Shown in pieces: positions 14,682 to 15,212 of a DNA stretch of 15,212 nucleotides (positions are counted from its first letter, which is position 1; each line of letters starts with the position of its first letter). This stretch comes from Roseovarius sp. UBA6217 (GTDB lineage: Bacteria > Pseudomonadota > Alphaproteobacteria > Rhodobacterales > Rhodobacteraceae). The stretch lies in contig DISF01000018.1 in the NCBI GenBank assembly GCA_002421985.1, forward strand, positions 77,125 to 92,336, read 5' to 3'. The notes under the pieces were generated by a model. It worked only from the letters and a program-made list of their open reading frames with translations. It had not been told where the DNA came from and did not search any database. A program made the translations under genes and the position numbers.

Positions 14682-15212
14682 GATGTCCTCGATCCAGATC
14701 TGGCAAGTCCGATTTCTTAAAAGGAAACCGGATCGGAAACTTTTGAAGTTTCCGATTGTGAACGGGCCGGTGCCAAAGGTCACGCGAACCTCCGGCACCG
14801 GCTTGGCCGCGATCAACCGCCGCTTTGCTGGCATGATCTTGCAGAGAGTGCACTTGGTCTCCTGCATCTGGGTCACACTGTCATAGCCATAGGTCTGGGC
14901 GGTGTTGGTCGCCTCGCCCAAGACATGGGGATCGGCCCCGGCGGGGTAGTTTTCCCGCAGGTCGCGCCCCTCGAAATGGCCGCCAAAGTGGAACGGCATG
15001 AAGGCCACGCCTTCGCCCACCCGATCGGTGACCATGGCCATGACCTTGACCTTGCCACCTTCCGGACCTTCGACCCAGACCTGTGCGCCGTCCCGCACGC
15101 CGAGATTGTTGGCGTCGCGCGGGTTGATCTCGACGAACATATCCTGCTGCAACTCGGCGAGCCACGGGTTCGGCCGCGACTCGTCGCCGCCGCCCTCGTA
15201 TTCGACCAGCCG
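14682..15212 (-). CDS. Formate dehydrogenase alpha subunit, C-terminal part, no stop before gamma
   Basis: The frame enters from the right edge. It encodes the C-terminal molybdopterin-dinucleotide-binding domain of the catalytic alpha subunit of Fdh3-type formate dehydrogenase: MFVEINPRDANNLGV, FMPFHFGGHFEGRDL, and the usual end around YGYDSVTQMQETK (to about 14835). Instead of a stop the frame continues through about 50 codons with no similarity I recognise (APVPEVRV-like, then FKSFRSGFLLRN) and runs straight into the gamma subunit. The normal neighbour, a ~200-residue 4Fe-4S beta subunit, is absent. Translation could yield an alpha-gamma fusion with an internal signal peptide, or gamma could start on its own. 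This looks like a deletion or assembly artefact. The alpha N-terminus and the TAT signal lie outside the window. Confidence 0.85.
14732..14756. repeat. Perfect 11-bp inverted repeat at the fdh alpha/gamma junction
   Basis: ATCGGAAACTT (14732-14742) and AAGTTTCCGAT (14746-14756) are exact inverted repeats around a 3-base centre (ttg). A partly similar ggaaaccg lies just to the left at 14723-14730. The stretch is more AT-rich than the flanking genes. It could be a dimeric regulator site, a transcript hairpin, or the fold point of a deletion. It has no long T-run on the minus strand, so an intrinsic terminator is less likely. Confidence 0.75.

Overview
This is a GC-rich alphaproteobacterial chromosome segment, most likely from the Rhodobacteraceae/Roseobacter group. 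The support is the ruvC-ruvA-ruvB order, the priA / transaldolase / DUF484 / xerC neighbourhood, a DUF1127 small protein, a Pcs-type phosphatidylcholine synthase and an Fdh3-type respiratory formate dehydrogenase. Species cannot be named from the sequence alone.

Layout. (1) 87-2267, minus: ruvC, ruvA and ruvB, a compact Holliday-junction operon with a candidate promoter and an imperfect LexA-like box upstream. (2) 2477-2674, plus: a DUF1127 protein with an 11-C tract and a small palindrome upstream. It ends at a strong bidirectional terminator, shared with a short, possibly truncated minus-strand gene (2752-2922). (3) 3029-7493, minus: priA, an MFS transporter and prmA; the last two overlap or nearly overlap. 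(4) 7584-8237, plus: a TalC-type transaldolase divergent from priA. (5) 8382-9934, plus: a two-gene restriction-modification-like module, a C5-cytosine DNA methyltransferase overlapping an HNH nuclease. It sits between the transaldolase and DUF484-xerC, genes I recall as adjacent in many relatives. (6) 10031-11655, plus: DUF484 and xerC, overlapping by four bases. (7) 11752-12339, plus: a periplasmic cytochrome P460 with its own terminator. (8) 12431-13129, plus: pcs. (9) 13197-15212, minus: formate dehydrogenase. The alpha C-terminus enters from the right edge and its reading frame runs with no stop into the gamma (cytochrome b) subunit. The Fe-S beta subunit normally encoded between them is absent. 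A 44-codon membrane or secreted peptide follows gamma.

Most genes are housekeeping: recombination and replication restart (ruvCAB, priA, xerC), ribosome modification (prmA), pentose phosphate metabolism (tal) and membrane lipid synthesis (pcs). The accessory or odd parts are the methyltransferase-HNH module, the broken-looking formate dehydrogenase locus with a 25-bp near-perfect palindrome at the junction, and the small proteins. I saw no tRNA, rRNA, CRISPR array or insertion sequence. No wholly new system is evident; the formate dehydrogenase junction and the methyltransferase-nuclease pair deserve the closest look.
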